Assembly (NCBI RefSeq): GCF_024171695.1
Contig: NZ_JAMTCF010000001.1
Location: forward strand, 363,061-427,060
DNA length: 64,000 nucleotides
Source of the DNA: Actinosynnema pretiosum
GTDB lineage: Bacteria > Actinomycetota > Actinomycetes > Mycobacteriales > Pseudonocardiaceae
Reading direction: 5' to 3'
Under the pieces are notes generated by a model. That model was not told the DNA's origin and searched no databases. It saw only the letters and a list, made by a program, of their open reading frames with translations. Shown piece after piece: positions 58,098 through 64,000 of the stretch. The translations under genes were made by a program, and so were the position numbers. Positions within the stretch are counted from its first letter, which is position 1. The number at the start of each line of letters is the position of its first letter.

Positions 58098-58787
58098 GTG
58101 CACATCCTGGTCGTGGACGACGAGGTCGCGGTCGCCGAGGCCGTGTCGCGCACGCTGCGTTTCGAGGGCTACGAGGTCACGACCGCCCAGGACGGGGCGC
58201 GGGCGCTCGAACTCGTGCGCTCGCTGCGCCCCGACGGGGTGATACTCGACGTGACCATGCCGGTGCTCGACGGCCTCGACACCTGCCGCGTGCTGCGCGC
58301 CTCCGGCGACACCACCCCGGTGCTCATGCTGACCGCCCGCGTCGAGGTCTCGGACCGGGTCGCGGGCCTGGACGCGGGCGCCGACGACTACCTCGCCAAG
58401 CCGTTCGCGCTGCAAGAGCTGCTGGCCAGGGTGCGCGCCCTGGTGCGGCGCGGCGGCTACGCGGGCAGCGCGGCCCGCTCGGAGGCGCTGCGCTTCGCCG
58501 ACCTGCTGCTGGACGCGGGCACCCGCGAGGTGCGGCGGGGCGAGCGGCAGGTGGCCCTGACCAGGACCGAGTTCTCGATCCTGGAGACGTTCCTGCGCAA
58601 CCCGAGACTGGTGCTGTCCAGGGAGGCGATGTTCCGCACCGTGTGGGGCCACGACCTCGGCGCGGGCTCGAACGGCCTGGACGTGTACGTCGGCTACCTG
58701 CGCCGCAAGCTGGAGCAGGAGGACGAACCGCGCCTGATCCACACCGTGCGCGGCGTGGGCTACGTGCTCCGCGAGGACCCGCTGTGA
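58098..58787 (+). CDS. OmpR-family response regulator
   Basis: A 229-residue MprA/TcrA-like regulator with a complete receiver: acidic pair LVVDDE, acceptor Asp in VILDVTMP, Lys in [10 protein letters not shown]. The winged-helix output carries [11 protein letters not shown] and [11 protein letters not shown]. In contrast to the regulators at 16966 and 32217 it is canonical. Its stop overlaps the kinase start by GTGA. Confidence 0.95.
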   Translation: MHILVVDDEVAVAEAVSRTLRFEGYEVTTAQDGARALELVRSLRPDGVILDVTMPVLDGLDTCRVLRASGDTTPVLMLTARVEVSDRVAGLDAGADDYLAKPFALQELLARVRALVRRGGYAGSAARSEALRFADLLLDAGTREVRRGERQVALTRTEFSILETFLRNPRLVLSREAMFRTVWGHDLGAGSNGLDVYVGYLRRKLEQEDEPRLIHTVRGVGYVLREDPL

Positions 58788-60718
58788 CCAGCCAGAACCC
58801 CGACACCCCGACACCAGGCAGCACCTCCGGCGACCACTCCCGCCCAGACGACTCCTCCGGCGACTCCCCCGCCAGCCACACCCCCACCGATCACTCCCCC
58901 GCTGGCCGCTCCTCCACCGACCACTCCCTCGCCGGTCACTCCTCCACCAGTCATTCCCCCACGCCGCCCACACCCGCCTCCTCAACTGCGAACAGTTGGC
59001 AGTCAACAGTTGGCAGCCCCACCAACACCAACCCCACCGATCACACCCCCACGCCACCCGCATCCGCCTCCCGAACTGCCAACAGTTGGCAGTCAACAGT
59101 TGGCAGCCCCACCGACCCCACCCCCGGCCCGCCCGGCCAATCCAGCCACCCACCTGGCCACTTCAGCCACCCCAGCGAGCCCAGCCAGCAGCCCAGCCAG
59201 CAGCCCAGCCACCCCAGCCACCCCAGCCACCCCAGCCAGGACCCCGGCCCTCATCCCCCCACCCCACCAGCCCTTTCCCGCCTGGTGGACCGCCTCTCCC
59301 TGCGCTCCCGCTTCGCCCTGCTCGCCGCCGCCGCAGCGGTGCTGGTCGTGGTCGGCGTGGCCACCGCGTCCTGGTTCCTCGTGCGCGTCCGGCTCAACCA
59401 GCAGTTCGACGACCAGCTCCGCGCCTCCGCCGAGCTCGCCGCCCGCTCCACCTCCGCCCAGGACGCCCTGACCGTGCTGCGCTCGGACTCCCCGCCGCGC
59501 CGGGGCCCCGGCGGCGGTCCCGGCGGCAGGCGCTCCGACCTGGTCGTCCAGTTCGTCTCCGGCGACGGCGAGTCGACCACCGCAGGTGGCCCGAGGTTCC
59601 CCGTCACCGCCGAGGCCCGCCGCCTCGCCGAGGGCGCCAGCTCCCGCGTGGAGGAGACCGAGATCGGCCGGGCCCAGTACCGGGTGTGGACGGTCGCCCA
59701 CGACGGCGGGCTGGTGCAGGTCGCGCGGGACGCCGAGGGGATCGAGGCCACGTTGCGCGTCCTCGGCCTGCTGCACGGCGCGGTCGGCCTGGTCGGCGTG
59801 CTGGTCGCGGCGCTGCTGGGCCGCTCGGTCGCGCGGACCGCGCTGCGCCCGGTGGACGCGCTGACGGCGGGCGCCGAGCGGGTCGCCCGCACCCAGGACC
59901 TGACCGCGCGGATGCCGGTGGCCGGGCGCGGGGAGCTGGCCAGGCTCGCCGAGGCGTTCAACGCGATGCTGTCCGCGCTGGCCGAGTCCCGCTCGGCGCA
60001 GCGCAGGCTGGTCGAGGACGCGGGCCACGAGCTGCGCACCCCGCTGACCAGCCTGCGCGCCAACGTCGAGCTGCTGCTGCACGCCGAGAACTCCGGCCGC
60101 GCCCTGCCCGAGGCGGACCGCAGGCGGCTGCTCGTGGACCTGGACGCCCAGTCCGTGGAACTGACCGCGCTGGTCGCCGAGCTGGTGGAGCTGGCCAAGC
60201 AGGACGGCGAGCCGGAGCGGTTCGAGCCGCTGGAGCTGTCGGACGTGGTCGCGGCGGCCGTCGCCAGGGCGCGGGCGCGCGCCCAGCACGTGGTGATCGA
60301 GGTCGACCTGGCCCCGGTGCGGGTGCTCGGCGACGCGGCGGCGCTGGAGCGCGCGGTGCTGAACCTGCTGGACAACGCGGTGAAGTGGAGCCCTCCGGGC
60401 GGGGTGGTGCGGGTGTCGGCGCGCGCCGGTGAGGACGCGGTCGTGGAGGTCGGCGACGCGGGCCCCGGCATCGCCGACGAGGACCTGCCGCACGTGTTCG
60501 AGCGCTTCTACCGGGCCCCTGCGGCACGGGCGCTGCCCGGTTCCGGCCTCGGGCTGGCGATCGTGGCGCGGGCCGCCGCCGCGCACGGCGGCGCGGTGTG
60601 GGCGGGACGCTCCCCCGAGGGCGGCGCGCTGCTGCGGCTGGCCCTGCCGCCGCTTTCTCACCCGAACACCGGCGTTCTCTCACCGTCCTCTCACGAAGAC
60701 CGGGCACCTTGGGGATAG
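58784..60718 (+). CDS. Membrane sensor histidine kinase with repeat-rich N-terminus
   Basis: A 644-residue kinase. Residues 1-165 are a Pro/Ser/Thr/His-rich cytoplasmic extension with in-frame repeats ([12 protein letters not shown] twice, SHP repeats). Then come a membrane helix (about 178-202), an extracellular sensor domain, a second helix ([12 protein letters not shown]), HAMP, the phospho-acceptor His in [13 protein letters not shown] and the ATP-binding domain ([29 protein letters not shown]). Partner of the regulator at 58098. The start could lie downstream of the repeats, but the GTGA overlap supports 58784. Confidence 0.92.
   Translation: MTSQNPDTPTPGSTSGDHSRPDDSSGDSPASHTPTDHSPAGRSSTDHSLAGHSSTSHSPTPPTPASSTANSWQSTVGSPTNTNPTDHTPTPPASASRTANSWQSTVGSPTDPTPGPPGQSSHPPGHFSHPSEPSQQPSQQPSHPSHPSHPSQDPGPHPPTPPALSRLVDRLSLRSRFALLAAAAAVLVVVGVATASWFLVRVRLNQQFDDQLRASAELAARSTSAQDALTVLRSDSPPRRGPGGGPGGRRSDLVVQFVSGDGESTTAGGPRFPVTAEARRLAEGASSRVEETEIGRAQYRVWTVAHDGGLVQVARDAEGIEATLRVLGLLHGAVGLVGVLVAALLGRSVARTALRPVDALTAGAERVARTQDLTARMPVAGRGELARLAEAFNAMLSALAESRSAQRRLVEDAGHELRTPLTSLRANVELLLHAENSGRALPEADRRRLLVDLDAQSVELTALVAELVELAKQDGEPERFEPLELSDVVAAAVARARARAQHVVIEVDLAPVRVLGDAAALERAVLNLLDNAVKWSPPGGVVRVSARAGEDAVVEVGDAGPGIADEDLPHVFERFYRAPAARALPGSGLGLAIVARAAAAHGGAVWAGRSPEGGALLRLALPPLSHPNTGVLSPSSHEDRAPWG
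58991..59113 (+). repeat. 33-bp direct repeat inside the kinase gene
   Basis: Identical 33-base segments at 58991-59023 and 59081-59113, 90 bases apart, each holding two 14-base AACAGTTGGCAGYC units. The second copy completes a palindrome CTGCCAA-CAG-TTGGCAG (59076-59092). AT-rich compared with surrounding coding DNA. Confidence 0.85.
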
Positions 60719-60840
60719 CACGGCCACCGGAGCAGGGGTTTCCCACGATCCGGGCGGCCGGTCCCACACCCGACCAGCCCACCCGACCAGCCCACCCCGG
60801 ATCAGCCCGGTCCAGCGCAGCGGCAGGAAAGCGAACCACG

Positions 60841-61425
60841 ATGACCACTCCCGAGCAGCCGACCCCCAAGCAGCCCGAGCAGCAGCCGGAGCAGCCGACC
60901 CAGGAGCTCCCGAGCACGTCCGCGCGGCCCGAGCCCGAGCCAGCCGCCACCGCCGCGAGCGAGCCCGTCTCCGCAGCTCAGAGCACCTCCGCCGGGGACG
61001 GCGAGCCGCGCGCCCGAGGCCGGTTCGGCGCCCGCGTGCGCACCGTCGCGCGGCACCGGGCGACCGGCCTGGCGGCGGTTCTGGTACTGGGCCTGGCGCT
61101 GGGCGCGGGCGGCACGGCGCTGGCGCTGCACGGCGGCCGGGGCGGCGGCGACCGCCCCGCGCACTCCGGGTCGGCGAACGGCGACGTCCGGGGCAAGGGC
61201 GACCACCGGGGCGGCGAGGGCCGCGCGGAAGGCAGGCGCGGCGGCCCCGGAAATCGGGAAGACCGAGGTGGCGACCACCGGTACGGACCCCACCGGGGTG
61301 ATGGTCGCGGCGCCGACGGTGAAGGCCGCCGAGGTCGCGACAACGGCGGAAACAACTCCGACCGGAACCGGGACAACAGCGAGAACAACGGCGAGAACAA
61401 CAGCGGCGGAGACGGCGACAACTGA
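60841..61425 (+). CDS. Single-pass membrane protein with charged low-complexity tail
   Basis: A 194-residue protein: Pro/Gln/Glu-rich cytoplasmic start, one membrane helix (about 77-97, GLAAVLVLGLALGAGGTALAL), then a Gly/Arg/Asp/Asn-rich extracellular tail. It lies 122 bases after the kinase and may be part of the same regulon, as small exported proteins often follow such systems. No recognised domain. Confidence 0.72.
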   Translation: MTTPEQPTPKQPEQQPEQPTQELPSTSARPEPEPAATAASEPVSAAQSTSAGDGEPRARGRFGARVRTVARHRATGLAAVLVLGLALGAGGTALALHGGRGGGDRPAHSGSANGDVRGKGDHRGGEGRAEGRRGGPGNREDRGGDHRYGPHRGDGRGADGEGRRGRDNGGNNSDRNRDNSENNGENNSGGDGDN

Positions 61426-61443
61426 CCCGTTCCGCACTGCGGC

Positions 61444-61490
61444 CCACCGCCCCCGGCGCCCTCGGACTTCCGAGCGGAACCGGGGGCGGT
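61444..61490 (+). terminator. Branched hairpin terminator
   Basis: A 12-bp stem CACCGCCCCCGG / CCGGGGGCGGTG containing an inner CTCGG-ACTT-CCGAG stem. From 61491 to 61769 there is no gene; dyads near 61632-61650 and 61696-61720 are weak. Confidence 0.8.
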
Positions 61491-61769
61491 GTCATTCAGC
61501 CCACACTTCCCGGCGCATCCCCTAACCCCCCTGGGGATGCCTCCGGAAGCCCCCGTTCGGGGTGGGAAGAAGGTCCACATGGTGGACGCAGCGCGACTTG
61601 TTGATCACGAGTGGGTCATTGCTGAGGTGAAGATTTAGTTTCACTCGTTCGGTCGATTTCGGAACGTCGCAGCTCAGCGACCATCCACCCTCAGTTCACA
61701 CACCGTCTTAACATCGCTAAGTGTGACGACCTCAATACGGGGGTATCAGGCAGGGTTAAGCTCCACGCC

Positions 61770-62207
61770 GTGATCTCAGACGGCGAGGACGACGAGAGGT
61801 CGTGGCACCGGTTCGGGCCGGAGTCGACCGAGCGGCGGATGCTGGAGCTGCTCGGCGCCCGGTACGCGGCGCACCTGCGACCCCGGACGTTCACGCTGCC
61901 CGACGACAGCCGGGTCGAGGTCGAAGGAGTCGATCCGAGCGGCACCATCCTGGTGCAGCTGGTCGCGAACCAGGGCAACTACAAGTCCCACCACCGCAAC
62001 AAGGTGATGGCGGACATGTTCAAGCTCATCTGGTTGCGCGACTCGCTCCTGCCCGGCGGGCACGCGGTCTTGTGCGTGAGCAGCACCGTCGCGCAGGCGT
62101 TCTCCGGCTGGGTGGCCGCAGCCGCCCGCGACAGCCGGGTCGAGGTTCTGCTCTACCAGGACTCAGGCGAACTGGTGCCGCTGGTCGCGGCGCCGGCCAC
62201 GCCGTAA
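61770..62207 (+). CDS. Conserved hypothetical protein
   Basis: A 145-residue soluble protein with a central VEVEGVDPSGTILVQL...YKSHHRNKVMADMFKL stretch vaguely like a PD-(D/E)xK nuclease core (acidic residues on a strand, then a Lys), but the signature is incomplete and I do not claim the fold. GTG start; AT-rich upstream region with GGTTAAG. Transcribed alone. Confidence 0.68.
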   Translation: MISDGEDDERSWHRFGPESTERRMLELLGARYAAHLRPRTFTLPDDSRVEVEGVDPSGTILVQLVANQGNYKSHHRNKVMADMFKLIWLRDSLLPGGHAVLCVSSTVAQAFSGWVAAAARDSRVEVLLYQDSGELVPLVAAPATP

Positions 62208-62251
62208 CAGAACGGCAACACCATGGTGGCTACCGGACGACAACGGCACGG

Positions 62252-62257
62252 TACAAT
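62252..62257 (+). promoter_or_regulatory. -10 element for the ABC transporter transcript
   Basis: TACAAT, close to consensus, about 90 bases ahead of the short ORF at 62346; no clear -35. Confidence 0.5.
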
Positions 62258-62345
62258 GATCGGGATTCGGAATTCCGCAGCGCAGACTCCCTCGCGCCGC
62301 ACGCTCTCCGGAGTCCAGAACGGGACGACTCTTCAGGAGAGCACC

Positions 62346-62396
62346 ATGCCTTCTGTCTACCCCGCGGGCTTCGTGAAGCAGGGGGCAGCGCAGTGA
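62346..62396 (+). CDS. 16-residue leader ORF coupled to the ABC ATPase
   Basis: ATG behind AGGAGAGC encodes MPSVYPAGFVKQGAAQ and stops at TGA 62394-62396, overlapping the ATPase start GTG 62393. The ATPase has no ribosome site of its own, so its translation may depend on this ORF. No run of a single amino acid that would mark classical attenuation. Confidence 0.55.
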   Translation: MPSVYPAGFVKQGAAQ

Positions 62397-63220
62397 CCGG
62401 CTCGGCGATCGAGGTTCGCGGCGTTCACCGCGAGTACGGGAGCGGGGCGGCGAAGATGGTCGCCCTCAACGGGGTTGACCTGTCGATTCCCTCCGGCAGT
62501 TTCGTCAGCGTCATCGGGCCGAGCGGGTGCGGGAAGTCGACGATGCTCCGCCTCATCGCGGGCCTGGAGGTCCCCGACGACGGCGACGTCAGCGTCTACG
62601 GCGTCAGCGCGGAGCAGGCGTGCGCGGCCAAGATGATCGGTCTCGTCCCGCAGGCGCCCGCACTGCTGCCGTGGCTTTCCGTGCTCAGCAACGTCACTCT
62701 ACCCCAAAAGGTGAACCGGGGCGCGGCCAAACGGCGGAAGAAGATCGCCCAGGCAGCGCACCGAGACGTCGACGTGGCCAAGCCGGACATGATGGACCTG
62801 CTCAAGAAGGCAGGCCTGGGCGACGCCACGCACAAGCTGCCCTCGGAGCTGTCCGGCGGGATGCAGCAGCGGGCCGCGATCGTGCGCGCCTTCGGCCTGC
62901 GCCCGGACGTGCTGCTGATGGACGAGCCGTTCTCCGCGCTGGACGAGTTCACCCGCGAGAGCCTGCAGGGCCAGCTGCTCGACATGTGGGAGGGCCTCAA
63001 GACCACGGTGGTCTTCGTGACCCACTCCGTGGGAGAGGCCGTCCGCCTGTCGGACACCGTGGTGGTCATGGCGGCCCGGCCGGGCCGCATCACCGACATC
63101 GTGCCGATCGACCTGCCCCGGCCGAGGGACACCGAGCTGATGAAGTCTCGCGAGTTCCACGACCTGGAGGACCTGGTGCGGGACAAGCTCCGCGCCGGCT
63201 GGGGAATGCACGCGGCGTGA
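62393..63220 (+). CDS. ABC transporter ATPase (nitrate/sulfonate/pyrimidine-type)
   Basis: A 275-residue ATPase of the SsuB/TauB/ThiZ class. Walker [10 protein letters not shown], signature LSGGMQQR, Walker B VLLMDEP, and the class-typical ALDEFTRESLQ and THSVGEAVRLSD. An unusual basic insert (NRGAAKRRKKIAQAAHRD) sits between Q-loop and signature. Works with the permease that follows; substrate not deducible without the binding protein beyond the window. Confidence 0.92.
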   Translation: MTGSAIEVRGVHREYGSGAAKMVALNGVDLSIPSGSFVSVIGPSGCGKSTMLRLIAGLEVPDDGDVSVYGVSAEQACAAKMIGLVPQAPALLPWLSVLSNVTLPQKVNRGAAKRRKKIAQAAHRDVDVAKPDMMDLLKKAGLGDATHKLPSELSGGMQQRAAIVRAFGLRPDVLLMDEPFSALDEFTRESLQGQLLDMWEGLKTTVVFVTHSVGEAVRLSDTVVVMAARPGRITDIVPIDLPRPRDTELMKSREFHDLEDLVRDKLRAGWGMHAA

Positions 63221-63234
63221 GGACGGAATCCGAC

Positions 63235-64000
63235 ATGACCTCGATCGAGGACAAGCCCACCGTGCGCGTCGACCTCGCGGGCGTGGGCAAGACCGGCAAG
63301 TCGTCCCGCAAGCCGGGGCAGTCCAAGCTCAAGGCCGCGCTGCACCCCAAGGTGTGGTCCCCGCTGGCCGTGATGCTCGTGGTGCTGGGCTTCGTGTGGG
63401 AGCGGACGGCGGAGACCATGCCGTACCTGCTCCCCCACCTCAACAAGGTGGGCGCGGCGCTCACCAAGGACCCCGCGAAGTTCTTCGACAACGCGTGGTG
63501 GACGCTGCAGGAGGCCATGGTCGGCCTGCTGATCGGCTTCACCGCCGCGTTCGTGCTCGCGGTGCTGACCAGCGAGTGGGGCGTCGCCCGCAGGGCGGTC
63601 ATGCCGATCGCGGTGGTGCTGAACGTGACCCCGCTGGTCGCGATCGCCCCCGTGCTGGTGGTGGCCTTCGGCTTCGGTCCCGAGCCCAAGCTGATCGTGA
63701 CGGCGCTGATCTGCTTCTTCACCCTGCTGATCAACATCTCGACGGGCCTGCGGTCCGTGCCGCCCGCGGTGCTCCAGGTGTACCAGACCGTCCGGGCCTC
63801 CCGGTGGGAGATGCTCTGGCGCATCCGCATCCCCAACGCGCTGCCGTACATCTTCGCCGGGCTGCGCATCGCGTTCCCGCTGTCGATCGTCGGCGCCGTG
63901 GTGGCCGAGATGTCCGCGCCAGGGGCCTCGCTGGGCCTCGGCACGATCATCAGCATCTCGTCGTCGATGAACCGGCTCGACATGGTCTTCGCCTCGATCA
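63235..64000 (+). CDS. ABC transporter permease (SsuC/TauC type), 3' end outside window
   Basis: The first 255 codons of a permease: a basic cytoplasmic N-terminus, several membrane helices and the EAA loop VYQTVRASRWEMLWRIRIPNALP. The start may be ATG 63235 (GAGGACGGA upstream) or GTG 63217, which overlaps the ATPase stop. Frame still open at 64000. Confidence 0.9.
   Translation, partial: MTSIEDKPTVRVDLAGVGKTGKSSRKPGQSKLKAALHPKVWSPLAVMLVVLGFVWERTAETMPYLLPHLNKVGAALTKDPAKFFDNAWWTLQEAMVGLLIGFTAAFVLAVLTSEWGVARRAVMPIAVVLNVTPLVAIAPVLVVAFGFGPEPKLIVTALICFFTLLINISTGLRSVPPAVLQVYQTVRASRWEMLWRIRIPNALPYIFAGLRIAFPLSIVGAVVAEMSAPGASLGLGTIISISSSMNRLDMVFASI

Noticed and set aside
61690-61715. PHO box near GTTCACACACC
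   Set aside because: Only one half-unit resembles the motif, no adjacent repeat follows in 11-bp register, and the downstream gene is not phosphate-related.
62258-62345. Riboswitch in the ABC transporter leader
   Set aside because: No TPP, SAM, cobalamin or FMN core sequences, and the leader is shorter than those classes need.
1-64000. Mobile elements, phage genes, tRNA or rRNA genes
   Set aside because: No transposase, integrase, terminal inverted repeats with target duplications, or cloverleaf-forming segments were recognised.

Overview
The window is very GC-rich actinobacterial chromosome. Genes commonly start with GTG and are packed head to tail with 4-base GTGA/ATGA overlaps, several transcripts look leaderless, and intergenic hairpins are long and GC-rich. 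PHO-box-like sites, a type VII-secretion-like module, class-E-sortase-like and Cas6e proteins and the overall style suggest a filamentous actinomycete. Pseudonocardiales (an Actinosynnema or Saccharothrix relative) is my best guess, but this is an impression, not a proof. I saw no rRNA, tRNA, insertion sequence, integrase or CRISPR array.

Layout. (a) 1-3.4 kb, leftward: an N-hydroxylating flavoenzyme of the lysine/ornithine family (cut by the window edge), a carrier protein, a DadA-type FAD oxidoreductase and a 50-residue peptide ORF coupled to it. This looks like the right end of a natural-product locus. (b) 3.7-5 kb: two divergent unknown genes. (c) 5.1-15.8 kb: a phosphate locus with pstC, pstA, a membrane-tethered PstS, a second large tethered exoprotein, a sortase-fold protein without catalytic residues, two secreted phosphate-starvation-type proteins and pstB, with PHO-box-like repeats at two promoters. 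(d) 15.8-17 kb: repeat-rich non-coding DNA. (e) 17-33 kb: the most interesting region. An operon encodes a homocitrate-synthase-like enzyme, a LysW-like amino-group carrier protein, a LysX/ArgX-like ligase, LysY/ArgC-like reductase, LysZ/ArgB-like kinase, a class I glutamine-amidotransferase-like hydrolase, an amino-acid dehydrogenase, an acyl-AMP ligase, an aminotransferase and an FAH-family enzyme. Facing it is a pair of acyl-CoA-dehydrogenase-like genes with a divergent LysR gene. Two response regulators with non-canonical receiver domains flank the block.

(f) 33.3-36.1 kb: a MerR/MFS pair around a perfect palindrome and a lone cas6e. (g) 36.9-43.9 kb: a tetrulose/tetritol-type catabolic operon (MFS importer, DhaK-DhaL kinase, RpiB-like, triose-phosphate-isomerase-like and TIM-barrel isomerases, an NAD(P)-binding oxidoreductase) under a divergent FadR-type regulator. 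(h) 44.2-48.7 kb: type VII-secretion-associated small proteins. (i) 48.7-54.5 kb: TetR/Baeyer-Villiger-type monooxygenase pair and a xanthine-dehydrogenase-family oxidase with its iron-sulfur and molybdenum parts fused. (j) 55-64 kb: quinone oxidoreductase, CorC-like membrane protein, a two-component system, a membrane protein, an unknown gene and the start of an ABC importer operon.

The 18-31 kb block reads as one pathway. A substrate would be joined to the 62-residue carrier, phosphorylated and reduced to an aldehyde on the carrier, then extended or aminated, released, and further activated or desaturated. Two features set it apart from textbook LysW lysine/arginine synthesis. The carrier ends in Gln rather than the Glu used as the attachment site, and no LysK-like release peptidase is present while a Cys-dependent amidotransferase-fold hydrolase is.
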